This document shows positions 1 to 12,317 of a stretch of 64,000 bases of DNA, in pieces. The position numbers were made by a program, and so were the translations under genes. How positions within the stretch are numbered: position 1 is the first letter of the stretch; the number at the start of each line of letters is the position of its first letter. The notes beneath the pieces were generated by a model that did not search any database, had not been told where the DNA came from, and worked only from the letters and a program-made list of their open reading frames with translations. The DNA comes from Embiotoca jacksoni (lineage: Eukaryota; Chordata; Actinopteri; Embiotocidae), in assembly GCA_022577435.1 (NCBI GenBank), contig JAKOON010000006.1, positions 5,844,001 to 5,908,000 on the forward strand, written 5' to 3'.

Positions 1-3000
1 TCTGATCAGGCTCTAGACCACTGTAGCCAATACTCTACTGACAGGCATCACTGAAAGATTCATTCAAATGAAATAACATTTTTTTTTTCTTTCTTTCTTT
101 TGATTTTCAAAAAAAAAAAAATCATATCATACTGGAACACGCTGAGCCTCATTTTCAAATCCGACAACAGCTCACTGTTACTCACCCCACGCCCCCGACC
201 CCACCCTAAACTACACAGCTTTCTTGCTCCATATTATCGCCTTATAGCCAACACTTCTTAGCTGTGTGATTAACAGTTCTTCTCTCCCCAGCCCCTGAGG
301 AAGACTAATATCCTGTCCTCCTTTGCTGTAATGAAAAACATAGGCCAGGGAGAAAGGATGGAAAACATGGGATAAAGGACAGGCTGCTCATGGGCCTGGG
401 CCTGGATGTGGTACAAGCTCATATTTTGCCATTCAGAGATCATATAGTTTTAACATCAGCAGCTGTGGCTAAATATTTTCCTAAATATAATTTAGGATTT
501 TAGAATGGACATTGGACCAGTAAGCTGTACTTTGTACATACATTTTTATTTTATGTGTTGTATATGGAAATAATATATACACTACTAATATGTTGATATG
601 ATTATGTTATAATTCACTATTTAGTAGATCATTTTTAACTTTATTCTGATGAAATCATTTACTATCAAGTCATTTTTACTAATGGTCACCCATCAACTAC
701 AATATTTCCAACATTGTTGACTAATCATGAGACAATAAATGATCAAATAGAACAAATGCAAAAATGTTTACACCATTTAAGATTAAGTCAAATTTGAGGA
801 TGTTTTTAACTTTAAATACAACAATTCACAGACTTAAGCTTCGAATGGAAGAGTAAGTCGACTGTTCATTCTGGGAGGCATACATTTCTATCAAATTTCA
901 CTGTATTGAAGTGTGTGTATATCATGCCTGTCTTGCAAACAAAACCAGCAATAGTTTGAAAAAGTTCGAGTAAATGCATCTATTCACAAAAGAGGGAATC
1001 GCTGACCCACTGGGTCAGCCACAGTCTGTCGCTCCGGGCTTTATTCCAAAAGCAAGTTCTCATGCTCTTGACCTCTGCACAGATGTCACAGAGGATGGGT
1101 GACAACAGCATGTTCTCCACTGCTTTCCAATATATAATATATCACTCGCCATTATGTAGTCAGCATCCCAGTCTCACTGCAACACTGGACCATTGTTTGA
1201 GGAAAACTGGCGACATCGGTCACAGTTAAAAGAACGATTCATCATTGAGTTCATGAGCGCTCTTGACAGAGTTTCCTGCAGGACCAAGGGCCTATAGTGT
1301 AGTGACCTTCTCAAAGCACATGTTCACAACAGACGAGGCAGTATCAACACACTTCTCATGTTTTCTCATTAGAACCGATATGGGAAGGGTTCGTTTAGTA
1401 AAAGCTTTATCTCTTCTTACCACTCGTAGCGAAAAGTAGGATGCCATGAAATTGTATCTGCCACAATTTTTTTTATCCTATGTACTTCACTTTCAATGTG
1501 AAAGGGTTATACATAAGATGCAGAGACAATTTGCACTGGCCAAAAGAGTGAATGATACTGTGTTATGGCTGTGCTAAGTTAATTACTGATGGACTGGGAT
1601 TATCTTCGCTGTGAAACTCAACAGGGATAAAGTGGTAAAGAAAATGAGTTTGTGGCAGGCCACCAGCACACATACAAACATGCAAACAGACATGCATCTC
1701 TCTCCAGCTTAGTGTAGGAGGCAGCGGGGAAGCTGACCAAAACAATTTATGCTTTGGGAGCTGCCATCAAACTTTCACAGGCATAATTTCTGCAAAAGGT
1801 AACAGTTCCTGACAGTCCCACCCACACATTGAGCCTTAAGGAGCTGTCAAACAAGGGCAAAAGTAAAGCCTAAGGAGTCTTTCTTGCTGTGCACTCCTAA
1901 TGTTTACGGAGTCACCTGCAGTGCTGAGGTGTGTAGAGGGAGGTTTGAATAAGTTTAGAAATTCAAAAAGTGCAAACAAGTAATAACGAAACAGAGCGAC
2001 GGATCCCTCATTCTTCAGAGCCGTCGCAACAGTTGGACTGTCTACAGTGCAGTGGAATGTAATCCTGGAGTTTATTCAATAAGCCTGTATACACATGCAT
2101 CATTCATAGATTATAGAGCTGTTTGAACTGAGACACGATGCAGGCTCCACTTCTTTTTACTTTTTCTTTTTTCTACTGGCTTTGAAAACAAAGCTGTGTA
2201 TAATATGATGCGCTGCAACTCACTCTCTGATCGTTACTTACTTTGTCTCAAAGGTAAGTCAACAGACAAAATTATGTTTTCCTCAGTACAACTGTGTGTT
2301 GCATTGAGCACAGGCAGGGTAACTGGGTCAGGTGTAAGACAGAGGGCTGACCTGATACTGCATATATATTCGTACATAGCAAATACTGCACTGCAAATTC
2401 TATGGTCAATTAAAGACTTAAAGCAGGAATAAAATATTGTATCAGGAATTCAGTGTGCTGAGGAAGCTCACTATTAAAAGGCAAGGAGAGGAGGAGAAAA
2501 ATGAGGATACATAATTTAAGTGACTCACTGGGTGGGCTTAAAAGATGCTGGTTACAACAACAACAAAAAAATACATGTCAGTCAATTACAGCCCAATTGT
2601 ATAAGGTAATTTATGTTCCTGTCAAGTCACATACATTTTGTATGTTCTGTAAAACATCAACACGTCTGCATATTGCAACAACACTAAGTTGATTTCCCCT
2701 GACTCAAGAACGACACATATGAGCGTTTTATGCACCCTCTATAGGACCATCACGTCCAGAGAACTAAACGACAGAATAAATAATACGATGGTTGGAAAGC
2801 GCTAGCAACAGGTATACCAGAAATTTGTCTAAGCAGAGTAGCAATAATAACACAGCAAAGTCAAATTGGTAATGTGTGTGGGTGCTTTTAATTGGGAGGA
2901 AGGATCAATATGGCTGATCATCTGATCTTTAAAGCTGCTCTGTGGTCACGATGGAATTCATAAAGAAGCAATGATTTAAATGTAATGAGTACAAACAGTG

Positions 3001-3055
3001 AATATTTCATCTTAGAGTGTAAATCATTGAACTACAACATGAGCACAACATTGGG
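1..3055. other. Unique AT-rich noncoding DNA
   Basis: I see no supported gene here. The stretch is AT-rich with short A and T runs near 80-120 and no long simple repeat. Open frames are at most about 78 codons, lack family motifs and are at the level expected by chance. No tRNA box pair or recognisable repeat family was found. Confidence 0.6.
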
Positions 3056-3345
3056 GCAAAGTCGTGGTGTTAGCCTGGATGCGCCGACTGCGGCTCAGCT
3101 TCAGTTTTCTTTGCTGGGAATACAAGTCTGGGTACTCTGCTCCTATTAGCGCTTGCACAGCCATTCTGAAGCGAGGACAAATTAGCGACCAGTATCGGTG
3201 GTTAACAGCGTTTGTCCCGCCCCTCCTTCGCTGTGATTGGAGGGCTGGTGACAGTGACGAGGGCAACTCTCACTGACCGGAAAAAAAAACGCTGAACGCT
3301 CAGCGGAATAAACAATCAGCACCTCCTCATGCTGCTGCCGTTCAT
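3056..3345. promoter_or_regulatory. CpG-rich block with GC box and inverted CCAAT box
   Basis: This roughly 290-bp block is clearly richer in G+C and CpG than the AT-rich DNA around it. It holds a GC-box-like CCCGCCCCTCC at about 3216-3226, followed some 10 bases later by GTGATTGG, an inverted CCAAT box, at 3233-3240. That pairing is typical of TATA-less vertebrate promoters. Open frames cross it on both strands (3064-3276 plus, 3024-3266 minus), but neither resembles a known protein and both probably reflect the GC content. It could instead be the GC-rich end of an unrecognised mobile element. The promoter role is inferred. Confidence 0.3.
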
Positions 3346-4499
3346 AGAAACTTTAAAAACACAATGTGCTCAGGAAAAAAAAGCGCTGGTTGACATGGTA
3401 GGTAATTGCAAGACACTGATTAACAAAAATATTGAGAATAATTTTAAATGTATACACTGTATGATATTTTTAATGTAAGAATTTGTTCTCACTCGCATCT
3501 ACTGAATTAAGAACATTTGTTACCAAAGCCTACAATCAATCTACTTTAATGTCTTCTCGGGGGAATTTAGAAATATGTATTTGCATTTAAGAACATAATG
3601 ATGTACTGAATTATGGTCGTTTGACCTTCTAGGAAATCACATCTAGTAGTTAACATGCAGAAAGCTGCTTTTATTGAAGAGAGGTAATAGCTTACAGCTT
3701 ACTTATGAATGATTGATGGCCTGGCCAGTAGAGTCTCTAACCCTGTTCAGGTGTAAAGGTGCTGCACTCTGAAGCGGTCTTTGTAATGATATACGAACGA
3801 GCAGAGCTCACTGATAATATATGTGTTTAATGGGCGCCAGTTAAACAGTGAGTTGTGGCACTGGATCAGCGTTAGAGAAAAATACAAAGTGAATGAATGA
3901 ATGGCAATGACCTTAACCAACATCACATCAAGGCATAAATACTGAAGTAGATTGTTAGGAAATGAGCAAGTAGGAGTTTGAGGCTAGGAAAAAAGTTTAA
4001 ATAATTAATAAAAATCTGACATTAACAAATGATAATTGTTGTATCACCATCCTTTGAGGATCACTGTGGAGACAACAAGGATCCTGAGACAGCTGGAGGC
4101 CCATCTGAGCAAGCCCAGAAACCAAAAGGGCCATCAATCAAAGTATGTGTGCTTTTATGGGGATGGGCTGTGATGTTAACGTTACCATCTCCCTGTCTGT
4201 CAGCAGGAAAAACAATCCCACAAAGTCACCAAACACCCTCACAAACACAGGAGCTGTCGAAGCAGCCGGGGGGTTTGAGGCTAAAGTTGGACCGCTGGAG
4301 AGTAGACGACCAAATCAATTCTGTAACCTCTAAAGACCATAATAAACCTGCACGGCCACTCTTTTCTTGAAGCAAAAGAAGCCTTTCCACTGCATCCTGG
4401 CTTTCATATTTTTGAAGACCCTGGCATTTAACTACCCACAAGATTTTGTATGTCAGAATCCATAGAGAAGTCTAGCTGCTCAAGTTTTGTGCCTGGATT

Positions 4500-4519
4500 G
4501 GGGGGGGGGGGGGGGGGGG
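4500..4519. repeat. Poly-G run, 20 bases
   Basis: An uninterrupted run of 20 G followed by TTTAAGGG. Runs this long are uncommon in fish DNA and can form G-quadruplexes. They are also often miscounted by sequencers, so the exact length is uncertain. Confidence 0.95.
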
Positions 4520-4747
4520 TTTAAGGGTTTGCCAGTGCTCTCCAGTTGACTAATTAAAGCCTAAACAAGTGCATAAATAAATCCAGACGGGGCCCTGCCA
4601 TTCACGGGCAGCTTTGACTCGAAATGGAACGCTGCACCTACAGTAGAGTCAGACCTCCCCATTTTACATCTTTGCTCTTATCCAGTCAGACAGGGAGCAG
4701 GCATGAGAGACACAGAAAACGTGCGTGCGAGTGTCTGTGTTTATGTG

Positions 4748-4769
4748 AAAAAAAAAAAAAAAAAAAAAA
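4748..4769. repeat. Poly-A run, 22 bases
   Basis: A pure A tract followed by purine-rich GAGAGAGGAGG-type sequence. No retroposon body or target duplication is visible beside it, so I treat it as a simple repeat rather than a SINE or LINE tail. Confidence 0.9.
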
Positions 4770-5161
4770 GAACGAATAAATGAGAGAGGAGGGTGTGAGA
4801 GAGACACAGAGGGAGAAGATGAAAAACTGGCATCCTGCAATGCACTGGGATGATTTGCACAGCCATATTTAGCTCAAGCTGTATGCGATCTCAAGTCTGA
4901 GGCAATAAACCACGGTCGCCTCTAAGAGAGCTGTAAACACCCTGCAAACACATTGTACCTTCAGAATAATATCAATTGTTTCCAGTTATTTGGAGTTTTG
5001 TGAAGTCCATACTACCTTATAAGAAAGAAGTGCATTATATAACAAGTCATTTGCATCAGCACCCGAAGGGTATCTGCCTTACTCCGAATAATATCTGTCT
5101 GCACGGTTATGGACAAGAATGGTGATTTGCTGCAGCATCATTAGAGGCTGAATAATGCAAA

Positions 5162-5716
5162 ATAAAGGAATAGTTTGACATTTTGGGAAATATCCATACT
5201 TGCTTTGTGTGCTGAGATGAGAAGACTGATTCCATATTATGTCTGTGCAGTAGCATGAAGACAATTTTTTTTGTAAAACAGCAGCTCTCACTGAGCATCA
5301 CATTTATTTAATCTGAATAACAATTAAAGCGTAAAAACAGCAAGCTGTGATTTTACCGGGAGTTAAATCTGATAGTATTACCACTATGTTACAGTGTAGT
5401 TTTATGCGCTATGTCCTGTCTTAACACAGTGTCTTTCTGCTGACACCAATGGTTGCCGGGCAAATTCCAGGAACAAGATGTATCACTGCAAAGCGTGCAA
5501 TAGACACGTTATTCTCACGGCTAGACAGCACCAGGTCTAGCTACCGCACGTTTTGCTTGGATTTCAACCACCTTTTAGCAAAGGCTACCGGTATCCAGTT
5601 AAACTGCAAAGCGAAGGTAACTAGCATCTGGCTGTAGCTTCATAATTTACCATGCAGACTAGACTGCTATTGATCATCTTTTGCAAGAGAGCAAATTAAC
5701 TAAATTATTCCTTTAC
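5162..5716. mobile_element. Short non-autonomous DNA transposon (MITE-like), about 555 bp
   Basis: The left end reads TAAAGGAATAGTTTGACA (from 5163) and the right end reads TAAATTATTCCTTTAC (5701-5716). The reverse complement of the right end, GTAAAGGAATAATTTA, matches the left end, giving terminal inverted repeats. The interior matches a widespread teleost repeat I recall: a GACATTTTGGGAAAT motif near the left end, then a GTAAAAACAGCAAGCTGTG-type segment at about 5331-5350, then GGTTGCCGGGCAAATTCC at about 5450-5467. There is no transposase, so it must have been moved by another element. The open frame at 5449-5637 lies inside it and is not a gene. I cannot assign the superfamily with certainty. 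Confidence 0.7.
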
Positions 5717-6330
5717 AAAAGAGACGCACCAAGAGAAAATCTGGCCTTTGAAAATTGCAACCAGTTGGCTATTGCATGGCTATTGAACATGATGTTCACA
5801 CAATAATGATCCAATACACCACAAAAGGCATGATTTCTCTTCCAACTGCTACCCAGATACCATTTTCTCTTTCAGTCTCTCTCTGTCATTAATAAAACAA
5901 CAACCCTCCCGGAGTGAGCATGACCTGCAGGATGAGCGACACCAGAGTGTCTATACCTTCTTACTTTGGGAGAGACAAGATGACACAAACTAATGCCTCA
6001 CGCCTGTGTTATAATGAGCTCGTTAAACTATACGGGGCCTTGTTTTCAACAAGAGTCGCTAACCAGCCTGTGCAACGTGTACAAGTCCATAAATTTTTAT
6101 CGACTACCACCCATTGCATCCCCAGCCATTCATTGTCAGGGTGGGTGTGTTTCATTACCAAGTGAAATCTAACCTTGTTCAAAAATAAATAGACCAAGAA
6201 GATGAAACATGTCTGATGAGAGGAAAGGACATTGAATTACATGCAGTTAAAATCCCATCGCATTTCAATGTCCATGCCTCATACACTTTTAACTTGTAAT
6301 GTTCTATACTGTTGGTTTACTTTGCTTCCA
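5717..6330. other. Unique noncoding DNA
   Basis: No gene is supported. An open frame at 5914-6165 overlaps a minus-strand frame at 6009-6197, and neither has a recognisable motif. No simple repeat of note is present. Confidence 0.5.
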
Positions 6331-6412
6331 GCCTTTGATTTGATTTTTGATTTTTTTTTTTTGATTTTATACACTTTATTAATCCCCGAGGGGAAATATC
6401 AACACAATCAAT
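6331..6412 (-). mobile_element. LINE 3' tail fragment
   Basis: Read on the minus strand, this segment contains TTTCCCCTCGGGGATTAATA followed by AAG and then an A-rich tail. That is the 3' end signature shared by L2/Rex-type LINE families of fish. Reverse-transcriptase coding sequence is not visible on the 5' side (higher coordinates), so only the tail survives, as expected for a 5'-truncated insertion. The body may extend to about 6500. The family name is uncertain. Confidence 0.55.
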
Positions 6413-6511
6413 TCAGTTTTAATGGCTATGTAAACAAGAACATGTATTTGCTTGTGTGTTGTGAATATACAGTGATATACTGTATGGACAGTGTACAGAG
6501 GCCAGGCTGGG

Positions 6512-6530
6512 AAAAAAAAAAAAAAAAAAA
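6512..6530. repeat. Poly-A run, 19 bases
   Basis: A pure A tract after GGCCAGGCTGGG. It may belong to a second small retroposed fragment, but I see no clear body. Confidence 0.85.
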
Positions 6531-8535
6531 TCTATACAATTCTATATAGGGCTGCAGTATTCACAGGTCAATGGCCGTAAACACTTCCAACCAGTTGCAC
6601 CCTGCCTGATTACTTTGACGTCAGATGTGTACAAGTATAAACACAACCCCCTCAGTCATCATTTGTTACATACTACATTGTAAACTACGTTATAAACAGT
6701 ACAAACACTTATTTTCCCCTACCGTAGTGCCATTATTGAAAAAACACAAATTAAAAAAAAAACATAAATTAGTCAGGTCAGAATAATATCAAAATACACA
6801 ACTTTGTCTCTGCTGACTTTCCAATCTGTACAGATAATAGTAATTTCCTTAATGTATCCCTCAACATTTTCACACAAAAGGATCTTTTATCTTTTCCCCA
6901 AAGAGTACAGCTCGGCCTGTGAAAACAGTTGTGGAATATGTTGTGGCTTTGGGGAAGCTTTCTAAAAATCTGAGAATATCTGAGCTCATTTTAACATTAT
7001 TTGAGGAGTATTAAACACGTATGGAACATTCTTGACTGAGAATGAGCTGTGATATGAAACTCAACTTGAAGAGCTAACAAATCGTTTGTTGGCATCTTCC
7101 TGCCATCTGCAGCTCCACATTTCCCTTTGTGTTCCCCCCACTTACTTTCCGTTAAAAGTAAAGTACACAGAGTGATGCCGCCATTGATTTTTTTTTTTTG
7201 GGATGCAGACATCTTATTTGAATATTCTTTGGGACTGTCTTTTCGACCAGGGTTTCATCTTAGGTTTTAGTTATTGCCGGTCCACTGATCCATGCAGTGT
7301 GAGCATAAAAGTCATAGGTTTTGTCTGGGCAAAAAGGCCAATTAAAACATGTGGTATGAACACAATGTACAAGATCAATAAAGATGTGCAGTGTCTGCCC
7401 TCAGCTGAATTGTTTTAGTTTTTTTGTTTATCAGTTTCTGCCAAGTTTCTCAGAATACTGTGATATGGCACTATTAAATTTTTTTAAGCACCACATTCGG
7501 GGTTTTGTGATTCATTTACAATTTTGCAGTGTCTCTGTTTATAAATATAACTGAAATCTTTGAGAAGATTTAGGCTCTCTCAAAAAAATTGTCTGCCATC
7601 AGCCACTCAGCATCACTCTCTATCACTGTGTAATTTGATGGAGATTCAGCTTGAGATACAGACTAAACATTTATAAACATTTTTCAATGATTAAACAACC
7701 AATTAAGAGGATTGTGTAGCCTTGGAGGAGTTCTGCTCTCCGAGTGCCTTCGACATTTACTCCATTTATTTTCGGTCTGTTATTGGAGTTTGGAGTGTGC
7801 CACATTGGAAAAATTATTTTGCAGCAGGTCATTTGCATCCATTGGCTTGAAAACAGAATCATACTGGTTTATATTTTAGCCCTGAAGCATGCAAATGATT
7901 TGTGTGAGTGTAGAGTGAATACACCATTCACTTCTGTCTGCAATAGTTATGGATGGCCTACAGCCTTTTGTTGCTGACAAAAGACCACTCATAATTCCTC
8001 TTCCAACATGCCCTCAGTACACATCTCAAACACAAGTGATACTGCAGCCTCCAAACCTTAAGCTTAACTTTTAACTAAGTCTACCAGGCCCCAAGTTAAG
8101 CTGTTAAGTTCCCATCAAAGGTTGATGGCAATAATGACAAACAGAAGTTGGCTACATACTTATATAGGCACTGATATTCAGCAGGAGTCCACAACTTCAG
8201 CAAATAACCTATGTACTTATGAGGGAAGCATAAATTGTTATGTCATCAGTTCACCACAAGGCTAACAGACACTCACTCACACCCTTATAGAGGTAAACAA
8301 ACAAAACGCTGGGGAACACACTGCAGCGGGTTGACAGATGCACTGACTGCATACACAATATAAAAACATCAGCCAATTACTAAATGAACACAGATACAGT
8401 ACATTGTCTGCGTTAAATATATGATTTCATAAGGAAGGAAGGACCCATGTCAATTCATGCAGCTCTTCATCTAAAAATAAAGCAGAAAATGTGGAAGTGA
8501 TCTGACATAACTGCAGTTGACTTTGAGTGTCAAAC
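6531..8535. other. Unique AT-rich noncoding DNA
   Basis: No gene is supported. It contains several short A/T runs and open frames of at most 77 codons without motifs. The stretch 7600-7980 has little low-complexity sequence and could be constrained, but nothing in it is diagnostic. Confidence 0.5.
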
Positions 8536-8690
8536 TACTGTTTTGGAGATATAAGTTGTATCCGAAGGCAACTGGGCTTCTTTGAGTTTCTTCAAGACGT
8601 TTCACCTCTTATCTGAAAAGCTTTTTTTGTTCTGAAGAACTGAGGAAGAAGAAGCGTTCTGCCTTCGGATAATACTTTGATTGACCTTGA
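8536..8690 (-). repeat. Fragment of a dispersed fish repeat with a 12-bp inverted repeat
   Basis: On the minus strand this reads GGTGAAACGTCTTGAAGAAA followed by CTCAAAGAAGCCCAGTTGCC, a string I recall from many fish genomes near the 3' end of a retroelement, possibly Penelope-like. The perfect 12-mer TATCCGAAGGCA at 8559-8570 recurs inverted as TGCCTTCGGATA at 8660-8671, so the segment can form a stem with a loop of about 90 bases. Family assignment is tentative. The presence of the repeat motif is firmer. Confidence 0.5.
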
Positions 8691-10705
<2,015 letters not shown>

Positions 10706-10780
10706 GGTACTGGTAAATGGCTTGCACTTAGATAGTGCCTTTTCACCTTAGCAGGATTAAAGCTCTTTACAGTGTCTCCC

Positions 10781-10835
<55 letters not shown>

Positions 10836-10982
10836 AATGAGGGCAGAGCTGCCATTTAAGGTGCCACCAGGAGCAACTTGGGATTCCATGTATTGTACAA
10901 GGACACCGATGCATGCGGACAGAAGGAACCGGCAATCGAACCACCAACCTTACAACCTACCATCGGAGCCACAGCGACCCCA
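10706..10982 (+). mobile_element. Dispersed fish repeat carrying an internal CA array
   Basis: The left part GGTAAATGGCTTGCACTTAG and TAGTGCCTTTTCACC, then AAGCTCTTTACAGTGTC, leads into a CA array (10785-10834). The right part reads GTGCCACCAGGAGCAACTTG, then GGACACCGATGCATGCGGAC, GGAACCGGCAATCGAACCAC and GAGCCACAGCGACCCC. This order matches an abundant teleost repeat I recall in which the microsatellite is an internal part of the element. It has no coding capacity. Its superfamily is not clear to me. The copy is diverged by several substitutions from the remembered consensus. Confidence 0.65.
10785..10834. repeat. (CA)n microsatellite inside the dispersed repeat
   Basis: About 25 CA units. 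Because it lies inside a dispersed element, related copies with different lengths are expected elsewhere in the genome. Confidence 0.95.
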
Positions 10983-12210
10983 AGGCTGGAAGTTCAACGT
11001 TATTGTGTTATTGGTTAAAACAGGAGTGTACTGTAACTGTTCCATCGGGTGCGCTTCATTCAAATGACTGGAAGATATGTCTGAAATGCCCTTATGTGAA
11101 AGCAACGTTTTAGCCCGATTCTGAACCTGTGAAATGCCAAACATGTATGACATTTGTTCAGTGATTCATTCAGGTGTGGTGGTGTGGAAGATTAAGAAAA
11201 AAAAGGTGCCTTCCAGTGTTATTCATGAACAAAAAAGGCCTAAAGTGTCAATAGAAAAGACAACAACCAACCAAAACAGGGAATTTTGTGTCAACTAAAA
11301 ATTACTTTAGCATGATACATGTGTCACTCACTAGTGACTGGTGAGGGCAAAACAAAACAAAAACTCTCCCATAGAACATGACTACCATGTACACAATGTC
11401 AGCCTCAAAGGCTTAGGTGAAATAAAATGGCTGTTCAACCTGATTATGGGGTCAAGGTTGCAGCTTCCTTACTTAATGCCGATACAGATTAAGAAAGTAA
11501 TTATTTTCTTTGTCTGGTCATTGACATTTTCCCCAGCCCAACGCATCCAAATCTGTTGCCTCATGGTCCACACTTGAAGTGAATTGTTGTGATGTCACAC
11601 TCAGAAATTAATTTCTCTCTCTGAAATCTTCTGAGATTCTTGACATCAGTGCCATGAGACATACACAAAAAAGAAAAATCACACCTTAACTGACTTGTCA
11701 CAAGCCAGACCAATGTGTCCTCGTATACCTCCATTTGAACAAAAGAGACTTGAAGGCTCCACTTAGTTGAGACGTTTTCTTCATCTCAAAATTCTTTGTG
11801 ACCTGACAGGAGCCTCTAAACGAGGGTCAGAGTGTATTATGTTCCACTCACTTCTTTTTTTTATTTTTTTTTCTGAACTCTAGACACTGTTCAGTTGCCC
11901 TTTCTGACATGTGCTGTAGTACACAACGGCAGACTGTCAGTGTCAGATACATTCTCAACGACTGGAAAAACTCTGTTAGGTTAAGGCGAGGGTTGGCGCC
12001 TGGGCAGAGGAGCCACGATAGAAACACCATCACCGCACCCACTCAGTCTGTGAATTCTCAGAACATTGACTGGCTATTCACACACGGGATCAATGGAACA
12101 TCACACAGACTTTATACCAGGGAGCTGGCAGAGTCCGTTCAATGTCCAGTCCGACTGATTCGGACTTTTGTGTTTTCACATACAGCTCCTCTGAGTGATG
12201 TCTGGATAAC

Positions 12211-12216
<6 letters not shown>
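10983..12216. other. Unique noncoding DNA
   Basis: No gene is supported. The open frames at 11341-11577 and 11909-12346 lack motifs, and the second continues into the GT array. A T-rich tract lies at about 11853-11872. Confidence 0.5.
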
Positions 12217-12299
<83 letters not shown>

Positions 12300-12317
12300 A
12301 GGGGCGGGGGGGGGGGG
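12217..12317. repeat. (GT)n microsatellite followed by a 12-base G run
   Basis: About 40 GT units (12217-12296), then GAGGAGGGGC and a run of 12 G (12306-12317). The open frames crossing it on both strands (11909-12346, 12090-12335, 12139-12381) are the repeat in translation. Confidence 0.96.

Larger units (their letters stand above)
3346..5161. other. Noncoding DNA with homopolymer runs
   Basis: No gene is supported. The region contains the poly-G and poly-A runs listed separately. A somewhat GC-richer stretch at about 4030-4450 has overlapping open frames on both strands but no recognisable domain. The rest is AT-rich unique sequence. Confidence 0.55.

Noticed and set aside
4029..4441. Overlapping 113-codon and 71-codon frames as a coding exon
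   Set aside because: Neither translation has a family motif, frames overlap on both strands, and no convincing splice sites flank them.
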